Origin: JANLYC01 sp963750495
Lineage (GTDB): Bacteria; Actinomycetota; Actinomycetes; Propionibacteriales; Nocardioidaceae
Length of the DNA stretch: 64,000 bases
NCBI GenBank assembly: GCA_963750495.1
Contig: CAVVQV010000004.1
Span: forward strand, 62,001-126,000
Direction: 5' to 3'
Below, one piece after another: positions 29,298 through 37,613 of the stretch (its first letter is position 1; the number at the start of each line of letters is the position of its first letter). The position numbers were made by a program, and so were the translations under genes. The notes below the pieces were generated by a model. It saw only the letters and a program-made list of their open reading frames with translations. It searched no databases and was not told where the DNA came from.

Positions 29298-29423
29298 CAG
29301 GTCTCCTCGTACAGGTGGCTCGGTCGGCGTGAACAAAGTCGAGCGTAGTTCAGCCCTCCGGGGGGTTACCACGTGTCCGATGGTGCTAAGACCTTGAGAG
29401 CCGGCGCGCAGGGGTCTTCGTAG

Positions 29424-32400
29424 CTAGCTCCCTGTCGCCCGCCTGGTGGTGGACTTCTTGGCCGCCACCTTCTTGGCCGTGGGCTTCTTGGCCGTGGGCT
29501 TCTTGGCCGTGGGCTTCTTGGCCGCCACCTTCTTGGCCGTGGGCTTCTTGGCCGCCGTCCTTTTGGCCGTGGGCTTGGTGGGCTTGGTCGTCGCCGGCTT
29601 GCCCGGGGTGCTCAGCGCGGCCGCCGCCTTCGCACGGCGACCCACCCGGACGGCCCGACCCTCCAGGATCGGCGCCAGGAACTGCCCGGTGTAGCTGTCG
29701 GGGACGGACGCGACGTACTCAGGAGTCCCCTCAGCCACGACAAGACCGCCCTTGTTGCCACCCTCCGGACCCAGGTCGATGAGCCAGTCCGCCGTCTTGA
29801 TGACGTCGAGGTTGTGCTCGATCACCATCACCGAGTTGCCCTGGTCGACCAGACGTTGGAGCACCCCGAGCAGCTTGCGGATGTCCTCGAAGTGCAACCC
29901 TGTCGTCGGCTCGTCGAGGACGTAGATCGTGCGGCCGGTCGACCGCTTCTGCAGCTCCGACGCCAGCTTGACCCGCTGGGCTTCACCACCCGACAGCGTG
30001 GGGGCCGGCTGGCCCAGCCGGACGTATCCGAGTCCGACATCGACCAGCGTGCGCAGGTGACGGGAGATCGCCGGGATCGCCTCGAAGAAGTCGACGGCCT
30101 CCTCGATCGGCATGTCGAGGACCTCGGCGATGGTCTTGCCCTTGTAGTGCACCTCGAGCGTCTCGCGGTTGTAACGGGCCCCGTGGCAGACCTCGCACGG
30201 AACATAGACGTCGGGCAGGAAGTTCATCTCGATCTTCAGGGTGCCGTCGCCGGAGCAGGCCTCGCAGCGGCCGCCCTTCACGTTGAACGAGAACCGACCC
30301 TGCAGATAGCCACGCATCTTCGCCTCGGGAGTCGATGCGAAGAGCTTGCGGACGTGATCGAACACCCCGGTGTAGGTGGCCGGGTTGGATCGCGGGGTGC
30401 GGCCGATCGGTGACTGGTCGACGTGGATGACCTTGTCGATGTGCTCCACGCCGGTGATGTCCCTGTGGCGGCCTGGGACCTCCCGCGCGTTGTAGATCCG
30501 CTTGGCCAACGCGGTGTAGAGAATCGAGTTGACCAGGGTGGACTTGCCGGAACCCGACACCCCCGTGATGGCCACGAAGCACCCCAATGGGAACGAGACC
30601 GTGACGTCCTGCAGGTTGTGCTCGTAGGCGTCATGGACGATGAGCTCACGACCCGGTGTGGGCGGCCGGCGTACGGCCGGCAATGGGATCTCCTCGCGCC
30701 CCGAGAGGTAGGCGCCGGTCAAGGAGTGCGGGTGATCGAGCAGTTCCTGAACGGTGCCCGACACGACGACCTGGCCACCGTGCTCCCCGGCACCTGGCCC
30801 GATGTCGACGGCCCAGTCCGCCGAGCGGATGGTGTCCTCGTCGTGCTCGACGACGATCAGCGTGTTGCCCAGGTCCTTGAGCCGGACCAGGGTCTCGATG
30901 AGCCGGTGGTTGTCGCGCTGGTGCAGGCCGATCGACGGTTCGTCGAGGACGTAGAGCACGCCCACGAGACCTGCGCCGATCTGAGTCGCGAGCCGGATGC
31001 GCTGCGCCTCACCGCCGGACAACGAACCCGTCGGCCGGTCCAGGCTGAGGTAGTCGAGACCGACGTCGAGGAGGAAGCGCAGCCGCTCGTTGATCTCCTT
31101 GATGACCCGTTCGGCGATCTGCGCCTCGCGGGCGGTGAGGTCGAGGTCACCGAGCAGGTAGCCGGAGGCCTCGTCGACCGGCAACGCACAGATCTCGGCG
31201 ATGTTCTTGCCGCCGATCGTGACAGCGAGCGAGACCGGCTTGAGACGGGCGCCGTTGCAGGCCAGGCACGGCACCTCGCGCATGAAGCCCTCGAAGCGCT
31301 CCCGGCTCGTGTCGGTCTCGGCCTCGCCATGCCGACGCTCGATGTAGGGGATCACGCCCTCGAACTGGGCGTAGTAGGAGCGCTCGCGCCCGTAGCGGTT
31401 CTTGTAACGCACATGCAGCTTGCCGGGGTGGCCCTGCAGCACGGCTTCCTGAGCCTTCTGCGGCAGCTGCTGCCACGGCGTGCCGGTAGAGAAGCCCATC
31501 TCGTCGGCCAGCGCGTCGAGCAGCCGGCTGAAGTAGTCGGCGACGTGCGCGGCGGACCAGGGCGAGATCGCGCCGGCGTCGAGCGACTTCTGCCCGTCAG
31601 GAACCACCAGCTCGGGGTCGACGATCATCCTGGTGCCGAGTCCGTGGCATTCGGTGCAGGCGCCGTACGGCGAGTTGAACGAGAACGAGCGTGGCTCGAG
31701 CTCCTCGAACGACAGGTCGTCGTAGAGACAGGCGAGGTGCTCGGAGAAGACGCGCTCCCGGTGCGGGTCGTCGGCGGGCAGGTCGACGAAGTCGAGCGTG
31801 ACAAGACCCCCGGACAGTCCCAGCGCGGTCTCGACGGAGTCGGTGAGCCGACGCTTGGCGGAGGCCTTGACAGCGAGGCGATCGACCACGACCTCGATCG
31901 TGTGCTTCTTCTGCTTGTCGAGCTTGGGCGGCTCGGTCAGCGGGTAGGTCTCACCATCGACGCGCGCCCGGGAGAACCCCTGGGTCTGCAGCTGCCGGAA
32001 CAGGTCGACGTATTCCCCCTTGCGTCCCCGGATCATCGGGGCCAGCACCTGGAAGCGGGCGCCCTCGTCGAGCTCGAGCACCCGATCGACGATCTGCTGC
32101 GGTGTCTGGCGGGCGATGGGGCGACCGCACACGGGACAGTGCGGGCGACCGGCGCGAGCGAAGAGCAGGCGCAAGTAGTCGTACACCTCGGTGATGGTGC
32201 CGACGGTCGAGCGCGGGTTGCGTGACGTCGACTTCTGGTCGATCGACACGGCGGGCGACAGGCCCTCGATGAAGTCGACGTCGGGCTTGTCCATCTGGCC
32301 GAGGAACTGCCTCGCGTACGCCGACAGGGACTCGACATAGCGCCGCTGCCCCTCGGCGAAGATCGTGTCGAAGGCGAGGCTGGACTTCCCGGAGCCCGAC

Positions 32401-32501
32401 AGCCCGGTGAACACGATCAGTGAGTCCCGCGGGAGGTCGAGAGAGATGTCCTTGAGGTTGTGTTCGCGGGCACCGCGAACGATCAGTTGGTCGGCCACCA
32501 C
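29424..32501 (-). CDS. uvrA: Excinuclease ABC subunit UvrA with Lys/Ala-rich tail
   Basis: 1025 aa. Damage-recognition ATPase of nucleotide excision repair. First Walker A GLSGSGKSSLAFDT and signature LSGGEAQRIRLA; second half Walker A GVSGSGKSTLVNS and signature LSGGEAQRVKLA. Zinc cysteines are visible in both halves (CPVCGRPI; CEACSGDG and CEVCHGAR). The ordinary UvrA ends near VRVGRRAK. It is followed by ~55 extra residues of AKKPTAKK/KKVAAKK repeats, a histone H1-like basic tail. GTG start (two adjacent GTGs). uvrB is 7 kb away on the same strand. Confidence 0.95.
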   Translation of the reverse strand: MVADQLIVRGAREHNLKDISLDLPRDSLIVFTGLSGSGKSSLAFDTIFAEGQRRYVESLSAYARQFLGQMDKPDVDFIEGLSPAVSIDQKSTSRNPRSTVGTITEVYDYLRLLFARAGRPHCPVCGRPIARQTPQQIVDRVLELDEGARFQVLAPMIRGRKGEYVDLFRQLQTQGFSRARVDGETYPLTEPPKLDKQKKHTIEVVVDRLAVKASAKRRLTDSVETALGLSGGLVTLDFVDLPADDPHRERVFSEHLACLYDDLSFEELEPRSFSFNSPYGACTECHGLGTRMIVDPELVVPDGQKSLDAGAISPWSAAHVADYFSRLLDALADEMGFSTGTPWQQLPQKAQEAVLQGHPGKLHVRYKNRYGRERSYYAQFEGVIPYIERRHGEAETDTSRERFEGFMREVPCLACNGARLKPVSLAVTIGGKNIAEICALPVDEASGYLLGDLDLTAREAQIAERVIKEINERLRFLLDVGLDYLSLDRPTGSLSGGEAQRIRLATQIGAGLVGVLYVLDEPSIGLHQRDNHRLIETLVRLKDLGNTLIVVEHDEDTIRSADWAVDIGPGAGEHGGQVVVSGTVQELLDHPHSLTGAYLSGREEIPLPAVRRPPTPGRELIVHDAYEHNLQDVTVSFPLGCFVAITGVSGSGKSTLVNSILYTALAKRIYNAREVPGRHRDITGVEHIDKVIHVDQSPIGRTPRSNPATYTGVFDHVRKLFASTPEAKMRGYLQGRFSFNVKGGRCEACSGDGTLKIEMNFLPDVYVPCEVCHGARYNRETLEVHYKGKTIAEVLDMPIEEAVDFFEAIPAISRHLRTLVDVGLGYVRLGQPAPTLSGGEAQRVKLASELQKRSTGRTIYVLDEPTTGLHFEDIRKLLGVLQRLVDQGNSVMVIEHNLDVIKTADWLIDLGPEGGNKGGLVVAEGTPEYVASVPDSYTGQFLAPILEGRAVRVGRRAKAAAALSTPGKPATTKPTKPTAKRTAAKKPTAKKVAAKKPTAKKPTAKKPTAKKVAAKKSTTRRATGS
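29455..29575. repeat. Degenerate repeats encoding the UvrA tail
   Basis: The unit GTGGGCTTCTTGGCC (15 bases, with a GCCACCTTCTTGGCC variant) recurs about seven times on the plus strand. It encodes PTAKK or VAAKK units on the minus strand. The repetition is coding, not an array of independent elements, and is prone to slippage. Confidence 0.75.
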
Positions 32502-32670
32502 TCACCCTTTACCCGCACGGACGCCACGGGAACCCATGATTGCAGAGCACACCGACAGTCACCGGACTGTCTAGCGGCCATCAGGAGTCGATCGTGACGT
32601 ACATGCTCGATTCGAACAGACGTTCGCCATCCTAGCGAGGCACTCAAGGGGGTGCTTGACCGCGACACGA

Positions 32671-32676
32671 TAGGTT
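32671..32676 (+). promoter_or_regulatory. -10 box TAGGTT of a leaderless promoter
   Basis: TAGGTT, six bases (TTCGGT), then the ATG at 32683. Confidence 0.45.
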
Positions 32677-32682
32677 TTCGGT

Positions 32683-33495
32683 ATGGCTCATTCGACCGAT
32701 GCCCACCACGAACCCGGCTACGGCGACAACGGTCTCGCGCAGGGAGAAGTGACCGGAATATCCCCCGGATCCACCGCTCCTGCCGCCCGCCAGTCCGTGC
32801 CGGCGAACATCCGGGCGCTGACCTCGTCGACCGACTCCCTGCTGCACTCGATCGAGGAGCTCACCGACAGCCAGGCCCGCGAGCCGTCGCTCCTGCCCAA
32901 CTGGTCGCGAGCGCACGTGCTGACGCACATCGCGCGCAACGCCGAGGCGATGATCAACCTGCTGACCTGGGCGCGGACCGGTGTCGAGACGCCGATGTAC
33001 CCGAGCCGGGAAAAGCGCAACGCCGACATCGAGGCGGGATCCGGACGGGCGGCGGCCGCTCTCGCCGACGACGTCCGCACGACGGCAGCACGTCTGCGGG
33101 CCGAGCTGGACGACGCTCCCGAGAGCACCTGGGACGGCCCGATCGTCTGGGGCAGCCGAAACCGCACCGCTGCGGGAGCCGAGATCCCCCACCTCCGCCG
33201 GGTCGAAGTCGAGATCCACCATGTCGACCTCAACCTCGACTACACGCTGGCGCACCTGCCCGAGGACTTCGTCGAGCAGATGCTGGCCGACGTCACCCGC
33301 GACTACTCCGCCGACCACGACAAGCCAGGCGTCGTTCTCGTCGGGAACGACAACGAAGGACGGTGGATGATCGAACCCGGCGGACCCGAGGTGTCCGGTC
33401 CCCCGCCCTCCCTCCTCGGTTGGCTGCTCGGGCGGACCGAAGGGGTCGGCCTGCACAGCGACGCTCCCCTTCCGACCTTGGGACCCTGGCGATGA
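32683..33495 (+). CDS. Maleylpyruvate isomerase family mycothiol-dependent enzyme
   Basis: 270 aa. DinB-like helical bundle with the metal-binding set of the family: His in SRAHVLTHIARNAEAM, then Glu and His in VEVEIHHVDLN. These enzymes use mycothiol as cofactor; the substrate here is unknown. The C-terminal part (residues ~200-270) fits the family's second domain. The N-terminal ~30 residues are not conserved, so an internal start is possible, but the -10 hexamer placed six bases before the ATG favours this one. Coupled by ATGA to the next gene. Confidence 0.82.
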   Translation: MAHSTDAHHEPGYGDNGLAQGEVTGISPGSTAPAARQSVPANIRALTSSTDSLLHSIEELTDSQAREPSLLPNWSRAHVLTHIARNAEAMINLLTWARTGVETPMYPSREKRNADIEAGSGRAAAALADDVRTTAARLRAELDDAPESTWDGPIVWGSRNRTAAGAEIPHLRRVEVEIHHVDLNLDYTLAHLPEDFVEQMLADVTRDYSADHDKPGVVLVGNDNEGRWMIEPGGPEVSGPPPSLLGWLLGRTEGVGLHSDAPLPTLGPWR

Positions 33496-34145
33496 GCTAC
33501 CACGGTCGCGTGACCCCGGGCTCGCCCGACGTGCGCGAGCTCGCCGAGCTGCGGATCACGAAGGCGTCGGTCGGACCGATGGACAACAACGCCTATCTGC
33601 TCCAGTGCCTGGCCACCGACGAGCTGCTCCTCATCGATGCGGCCTCCGAGCCCAAGGTCCTGCTCAACCTGATCGGCGGGCAGGAGCTCTCGACCGTCGT
33701 CACCACCCACCAGCACCGCGATCACTGGGACGCTCTGTCGGCCGTCATAGCCGCGACCCGGGCGACCACGGTGGCCGGTGCCGACGACGCCTCCGGCATA
33801 CCGGTGCAGACCGACCGTCCGGTCGTCGACGGCGACCTCGTCGAGGTCGGTTCCTGTCGTCTCGAGGTCATCCACCTGGTCGGGCACACGCCCGGGTCGA
33901 TCGCGCTGCTGTACGACGATCCAACCGGCGCACCCCACCTCTGGACCGGCGACTGCCTCTTCCCGGGTGGGGTGGGGAACACCCATGGCAGCAAGGCCGA
34001 CTTCGAGCGCCTGCTCGGCGATGTCGAGACCAAGCTGTTCGACCGGCTGCCCGACGAGACCTGGGTCTATCCGGGGCACGGCAACGACACCACCCTGGGC
34101 GCCGAACGGCCCAAGCTGGGTGAGTGGCGCGCCCGCGGTTGGTGA
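33492..34145 (+). CDS. MBL-fold (glyoxalase II-like) metallohydrolase
   Basis: 217 aa. Metal motif THQHRDHWDAL (HxHxDH), then VGHTPGS, TGDCLFPGGVG and the C-terminal YPGHGNDT; all zinc ligands of a glyoxalase II-like hydrolase are present. Overlaps the preceding mycothiol-enzyme gene by 4 bp. The pairing suggests thioester hydrolysis in a mycothiol-dependent detoxification, though this is inference. The pair sits directly upstream of, and divergent from, uvrA, a recurrent actinobacterial arrangement. Confidence 0.85.
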   Translation: MSYHGRVTPGSPDVRELAELRITKASVGPMDNNAYLLQCLATDELLLIDAASEPKVLLNLIGGQELSTVVTTHQHRDHWDALSAVIAATRATTVAGADDASGIPVQTDRPVVDGDLVEVGSCRLEVIHLVGHTPGSIALLYDDPTGAPHLWTGDCLFPGGVGNTHGSKADFERLLGDVETKLFDRLPDETWVYPGHGNDTTLGAERPKLGEWRARGW

Positions 34146-34154
34146 CCTTCGACC

Positions 34155-34216
34155 GAGTTGTCATCACTAGCACCCTTCCTGGCCCCCGGTAGCTCTGCCT
34201 GTGCTGCTGACAACTC
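34155..34216 (+). terminator. Long-stem hairpin after the MBL gene
   Basis: GAGTTGTCA (34155-34163) pairs perfectly with TGACAACTC (34208-34216), with an inner AGCAC/GTGCT pair. Placed 10 bp after the stop codon. Confidence 0.5.
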
Positions 34217-34278
34217 TGTTCCATCGCCGTGGGCGGGAGTAGCGTCGGGGCGAGTCTTTCGACGGAGGGAGAACGGTC

Positions 34279-34887
34279 ATGTTCATCCAGGTCATTCACG
34301 GTGAGGTCACCGACGTCAGCGACGCACGGGCGGCACACGAGAGCTGGTTGGAGGAGTGTGCGCCCGGCGCGGTCGGCTGGCTCGGCACGACCGCCGGGGT
34401 GACAGCCGACGGTCAGTTCGTGGCCCTGGCGCGCTTCGAGTCCGCCGAGGCGGCAGCGCGCAACAACGACCGACCGGAGCAGGACGCCTGGTGGACCCAG
34501 ACGTCGAAGATGTTCACCGGTGAGGTGACGTTCCAGGACAGCACGTACGTCTCGACCGACCTGATCGGAAACCCCGACGAGGCGGGCTTCGTCCAGGTCA
34601 TGCAGGGACACGGCAGCGATCCCGAACGGGCGCGCGAGCTCATGAATGCCGACTCGGTGGACTGGCGCACCTTCCGTCCCGAGATGCTGGGAAGCGTGTC
34701 CATCGAGCACGCCGGCGGGGCCTGGACGATGGCGATCTACTTCACGTCCGAGGCGGCCGCGCGCGAGGGCGAGCAGAAGGAGCCCCCGGCCGAGTTCAAG
34801 GCCCAGCTGGACGAGCTCAACTCGCTGATGACCGGACCGCCGACGTTCCACGACCTCAAGGACCCCTGGCTGTCCTCCCCCAGCTGA
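34279..34887 (+). CDS. Hypothetical protein with two ABM-like (dimeric barrel) repeats
   Basis: 202 aa, soluble. Two halves are similar: MFIQVIHGEVTDVSDARA at the start and GFVQVMQGHGSDPERARE at about residue 103. Each is followed by a beta-alpha pattern (VALARFESAEAAAR; TMAIYFTSEAAARE) like the antibiotic-biosynthesis-monooxygenase/ferredoxin-like barrel. Function unknown. GGAGGGAGAA precedes the ATG; TAGCGT at 34240-34245 may be the -10. Confidence 0.75.
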   Translation: MFIQVIHGEVTDVSDARAAHESWLEECAPGAVGWLGTTAGVTADGQFVALARFESAEAAARNNDRPEQDAWWTQTSKMFTGEVTFQDSTYVSTDLIGNPDEAGFVQVMQGHGSDPERARELMNADSVDWRTFRPEMLGSVSIEHAGGAWTMAIYFTSEAAAREGEQKEPPAEFKAQLDELNSLMTGPPTFHDLKDPWLSSPS

Positions 34888-34894
34888 CCCATTT

Positions 34895-34934
34895 GTCAGC
34901 ACCCAGTAGCGCTCTAGACCTACTGGGTTCTGAC
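34895..34934. terminator. Bidirectional terminator between convergent genes
   Basis: GTCAG-c-ACCCAGTAG (34895-34909) pairs with CTACTGGGT-t-CTGAC (34920-34934). This gives 14 pairs and one mismatch around a 10-base loop. It lies 8 bp from each of two convergent stop codons. Confidence 0.8.
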
Positions 34935-34941
34935 GACTCGG

Positions 34942-35616
34942 TCAGGGCGTGAAGGCACAGAACTCGTTGCCTTCCGGATCAGCCAGGACGTCCCAGTGCA
35001 GGTCGTCCTCGCCTCTGCGCCGCAGCACGGTCGCGCCGCGCTCCAGCAGCGGGTCGATCGACTCGACGGCAACATCCCAGTGGATCCGGTTAGCGGTCGC
35101 CTTCGGCTCGGGTACCGGCACGAAGTCGAGCGTCATCGCCGGTAGCTCGGGCAGGTCGGTGACGGTGCCCCAGTCGCCCTCGTCGAGGTGCCGGCCACCG
35201 AGCACGTCGTACCACCAGGCGGCCTGGCTGGGCGCGTCGACGCTGTCGACGACCAGCCCGTGCAGCCGACGCTCGGGCAGTTCGTCGCGGAGGAAGGCGC
35301 AGAACTCGCCACCCTCGGGATCGGTCATGACCGTCCATCGCCGGTCGTCGCCCTCGGGAACCACCACTGCCCCACCCAGGTGCTGGAGGTCGGCCAGCGA
35401 CCTGGCGTACATGTCCAGGTGCACCCGGTGCTTGGCCGTTTTCACCTGTGGAACCCTGTTGAACCACAGGCGATAGGTGTCTGAAAGGTCGACAAGGCCT
35501 GCTTCGCCGCGGTCATCGGTCAGCAGCTTCAGGTCGAGTGCGGCTGCCCAGAAACCGCCAAGGGCGATCGGGTCCAGGGCGTCGACGCAGATCTTCTTCA
35601 TCCGGGCGACAGGCAT
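34942..35616 (-). CDS. VOC family protein with two glyoxalase-like domains
   Basis: 224 aa. Two copies of a glyoxalase/bleomycin-resistance-like beta-alpha-beta module. The first ends TDPEGGEFCAFL and the second ADPEGNEFCAFTP. Each begins with a DAxDP/AxxAxWWxDVLGG-type helix (ALDPIALGGFWAAALDL; APSQAAWWYDVLGG). Likely a metal-dependent enzyme or binding protein; substrate unknown. Start at the ATG at 35616; the frame is open upstream but sequence similarity to the family begins here. Confidence 0.82.
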   Translation of the reverse strand: MPVARMKKICVDALDPIALGGFWAAALDLKLLTDDRGEAGLVDLSDTYRLWFNRVPQVKTAKHRVHLDMYARSLADLQHLGGAVVVPEGDDRRWTVMTDPEGGEFCAFLRDELPERRLHGLVVDSVDAPSQAAWWYDVLGGRHLDEGDWGTVTDLPELPAMTLDFVPVPEPKATANRIHWDVAVESIDPLLERGATVLRRRGEDDLHWDVLADPEGNEFCAFTP

Positions 35617-35694
35617 GCCATCAACGTAACCGACCTGCTGTTTTGCCAGAATGGAGAGGCCCTGTCCCCCGGATCGTGCTGACAAGTCGGTGAT

Positions 35695-36522
35695 GTGTGC
35701 GTGACTCGCCTTTCGTCGTACATCCACGCCCTGCCCCCGGTGGGAGTCTTTTCGCTCTGGTGCGGCCCGGTCGAAGGGCCGGCCTGGGTCGAACACCGGG
35801 CGGACGAGACCCACTACGCCGCCAGCACGATCAAGCTGGCCGTCGTGATAGCAGCCCATCGGGAGCACGAGGCCGGCCGGATCGACCTGGACGGCCCCCT
35901 TCGCATCCATGCTGACTTCGAGTCTCGGGCCGACGGCTCCCCGTTCACCATGGACCGAGACGAGGACAGCGACCCGGCACCGTGGCGCCGGATCGGGACC
36001 GAGGTGTCGCTGCGCTGGCTGTGCCTGCGCGCCATCGTCCGGTCGAGCAACCTGGCGGCGAACCTGATCCTCGATGCGGTCGGGATCACGGCGGTTTCCG
36101 AGACGTTCGCAGCGCTCGGCGCGACCGACAGCCGGGTGAGCAGAGGCATCGATGACTCAGCGGCTCGCCGGGCCGGGCTGCAGAACGTCGTCACGGCGGC
36201 CGATCTCGCCCGTACCCTGCAGGCTCTGCACGCCGGGACCGCGGCCGGCGCAGCGGCCTGCCAGGACGTGCTGGCCTTCCTCGGGGCACAGCAGATCAAC
36301 GACGCGATCCCGGCGGGACTGCCCGCCGGCACGAGGGTGGCCCACAAGTCCGGCTGGGTTGACGGCATCTCGCACGATGCCGGCGTGATCTACCCGAGCC
36401 CCGCTCAGGGCGGTGATCCGTTCGTGTTCGTGATGTGTACGACGTCCGACCTCGACGAGCAGGCCGGGCTCGAGCTCATCGCGGCCGGCGCCGCCGCGGC
36501 CTGGGCGGACCGTAGGCTCTGA
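35695..36522 (+). CDS. Class A beta-lactamase-like serine hydrolase
   Basis: 275 aa. Active-site triad of motifs is present: STIK (SxxK) near residue 44, SSN near residue 117, and KSG in VAHKSGWVDG. No signal peptide or lipobox is visible. It is therefore unlikely to be a secreted resistance beta-lactamase and more likely a cytoplasmic peptidase or esterase of the fold. Two bp after its stop begins a dipeptide-epimerase gene, then an NlpC/P60 gene. That context suggests handling of cell-wall peptides. GTG start; a second in-frame GTG two codons later is possible. Confidence 0.8.
   Translation: MCVTRLSSYIHALPPVGVFSLWCGPVEGPAWVEHRADETHYAASTIKLAVVIAAHREHEAGRIDLDGPLRIHADFESRADGSPFTMDRDEDSDPAPWRRIGTEVSLRWLCLRAIVRSSNLAANLILDAVGITAVSETFAALGATDSRVSRGIDDSAARRAGLQNVVTAADLARTLQALHAGTAAGAAACQDVLAFLGAQQINDAIPAGLPAGTRVAHKSGWVDGISHDAGVIYPSPAQGGDPFVFVMCTTSDLDEQAGLELIAAGAAAAWADRRL
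36513..36518 (+). promoter_or_regulatory. -10 box TAGGCT of a leaderless promoter inside the previous gene
   Basis: TAGGCT lies in the last codons of the serine hydrolase gene; six bases later is the GTG of the epimerase gene at 36525. Confidence 0.4.
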
Positions 36523-36524
36523 CC

Positions 36525-37613
36525 GTGACCCCCAGCTCCGACGTCATCTCCGACCTGCGCTGTCACCGGCTGACCGCCCGCCTCCACACGCCGTTCGTCA
36601 CGGCACTGCGCTCCACCACGACCCTCGAGACGACCGTGGTCGAGATCCGGACCGCAGACGGGACTACCGGGTTCGGCGAGGCGCCCCAGGTCTGGCGGGT
36701 CACGGGTGAGTCGCTGGCAGGAGCCGAGGCCTGCTTGACCGGCCCGCTCCGGGACGTGGTTGTCGGGCGGTCCGTCGACGACCTGCAGGACCTGCTCATC
36801 GAGACGAGCGTTGCCGTCGTCGGCAACTACGGCGCCAAGGCGGCCATCGACGTCGCCCTGCACGATCTGGCCGCGCGCAGGCTCGGGGTCTCGCTCCCCC
36901 GGATGCTCGGCACCACGAGGCAGCGAGTCGCGACCGATGTGACGGTTCCTGCGGGCGACGCCGACCAACTCGGGGCCGACGCCGCCAAGCGCGCCTCGGA
37001 AGGCTTCGACGTCCTCAAGCTGAAGGTCGGCCTGGATGCCGGCACGGACGTCGCCCGCGTCCAGGCGGTCCGGGCGGCAGTCGGCCCGGACGTGGCCATC
37101 CGCGTCGACGCCAACCAGGGCTGGACCCCTCGTCAGGCGATCACCACCATCCGAGCCCTCGAGGACTGCGGCGCCGACGTCGAGTTCGTCGAGCAGCCGG
37201 TCGCCGCCGATGACCTCGAGGGCCTGGCCGTGGTCACGGCAGCGGTGGACACGCCGGTGATGGCCGACGAGTCGTGCTTCGGTCTCCGCCAGCTGAGCAC
37301 GATCGTCGAACGTCACGCCGTCGACCTCGTCAACGTCAAGCTCGCCAAGTGCGGTGGTCTGCGGATCGCTCGCGCCATGCTCGACCTCGCCGCGGCGCAC
37401 GGGGTCGGCACCATCGTCGGCTCCATGATGGAGGGTCCCGTCGGCGTCGGAGCGGCGGCCAGCCTGGTCGCCGCCCACCCCACCACGCTCACGAGCGACC
37501 TCGACGCGGCGTGGTGGGTCGCCACGTCGCCGGTCATCGGCGGCCTCTCGTACGACGCCGGCGTCGTCGTGCTGCCCGATGCCCCCGGACTCGGCATCGA
37601 GGGACTTGCGTGA
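36525..37613 (+). CDS. Dipeptide epimerase (L-Ala-D/L-Glu type, enolase superfamily)
   Basis: 362 aa. Enolase-superfamily residues in order: KxK motif in DVLKLKVGLD, metal ligands in RVDANQGW (Asp), FVEQPVA (Glu) and MADESCF (Asp), and the second-side Lys in NVKLAKCGG. The pattern is that of YkfB/YcjG L-Ala-D/L-Glu epimerases, which recycle murein peptides. Muconate or o-succinylbenzoate relatives are the alternative. The overlap with the following NlpC/P60 gene (GTGA) strongly favours the peptide role. Confidence 0.85.
   Translation: MTPSSDVISDLRCHRLTARLHTPFVTALRSTTTLETTVVEIRTADGTTGFGEAPQVWRVTGESLAGAEACLTGPLRDVVVGRSVDDLQDLLIETSVAVVGNYGAKAAIDVALHDLAARRLGVSLPRMLGTTRQRVATDVTVPAGDADQLGADAAKRASEGFDVLKLKVGLDAGTDVARVQAVRAAVGPDVAIRVDANQGWTPRQAITTIRALEDCGADVEFVEQPVAADDLEGLAVVTAAVDTPVMADESCFGLRQLSTIVERHAVDLVNVKLAKCGGLRIARAMLDLAAAHGVGTIVGSMMEGPVGVGAAASLVAAHPTTLTSDLDAAWWVATSPVIGGLSYDAGVVVLPDAPGLGIEGLA

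Noticed and set aside
29455..29575. Repeat cluster as a CRISPR array
   Set aside because: The repeats are adjacent without unique spacers and encode the basic UvrA tail in frame.
35695..36522. Class A beta-lactamase as an antibiotic-resistance gene
   Set aside because: There is no export signal, the SDN motif is SSN, and the operon context points to peptide recycling.
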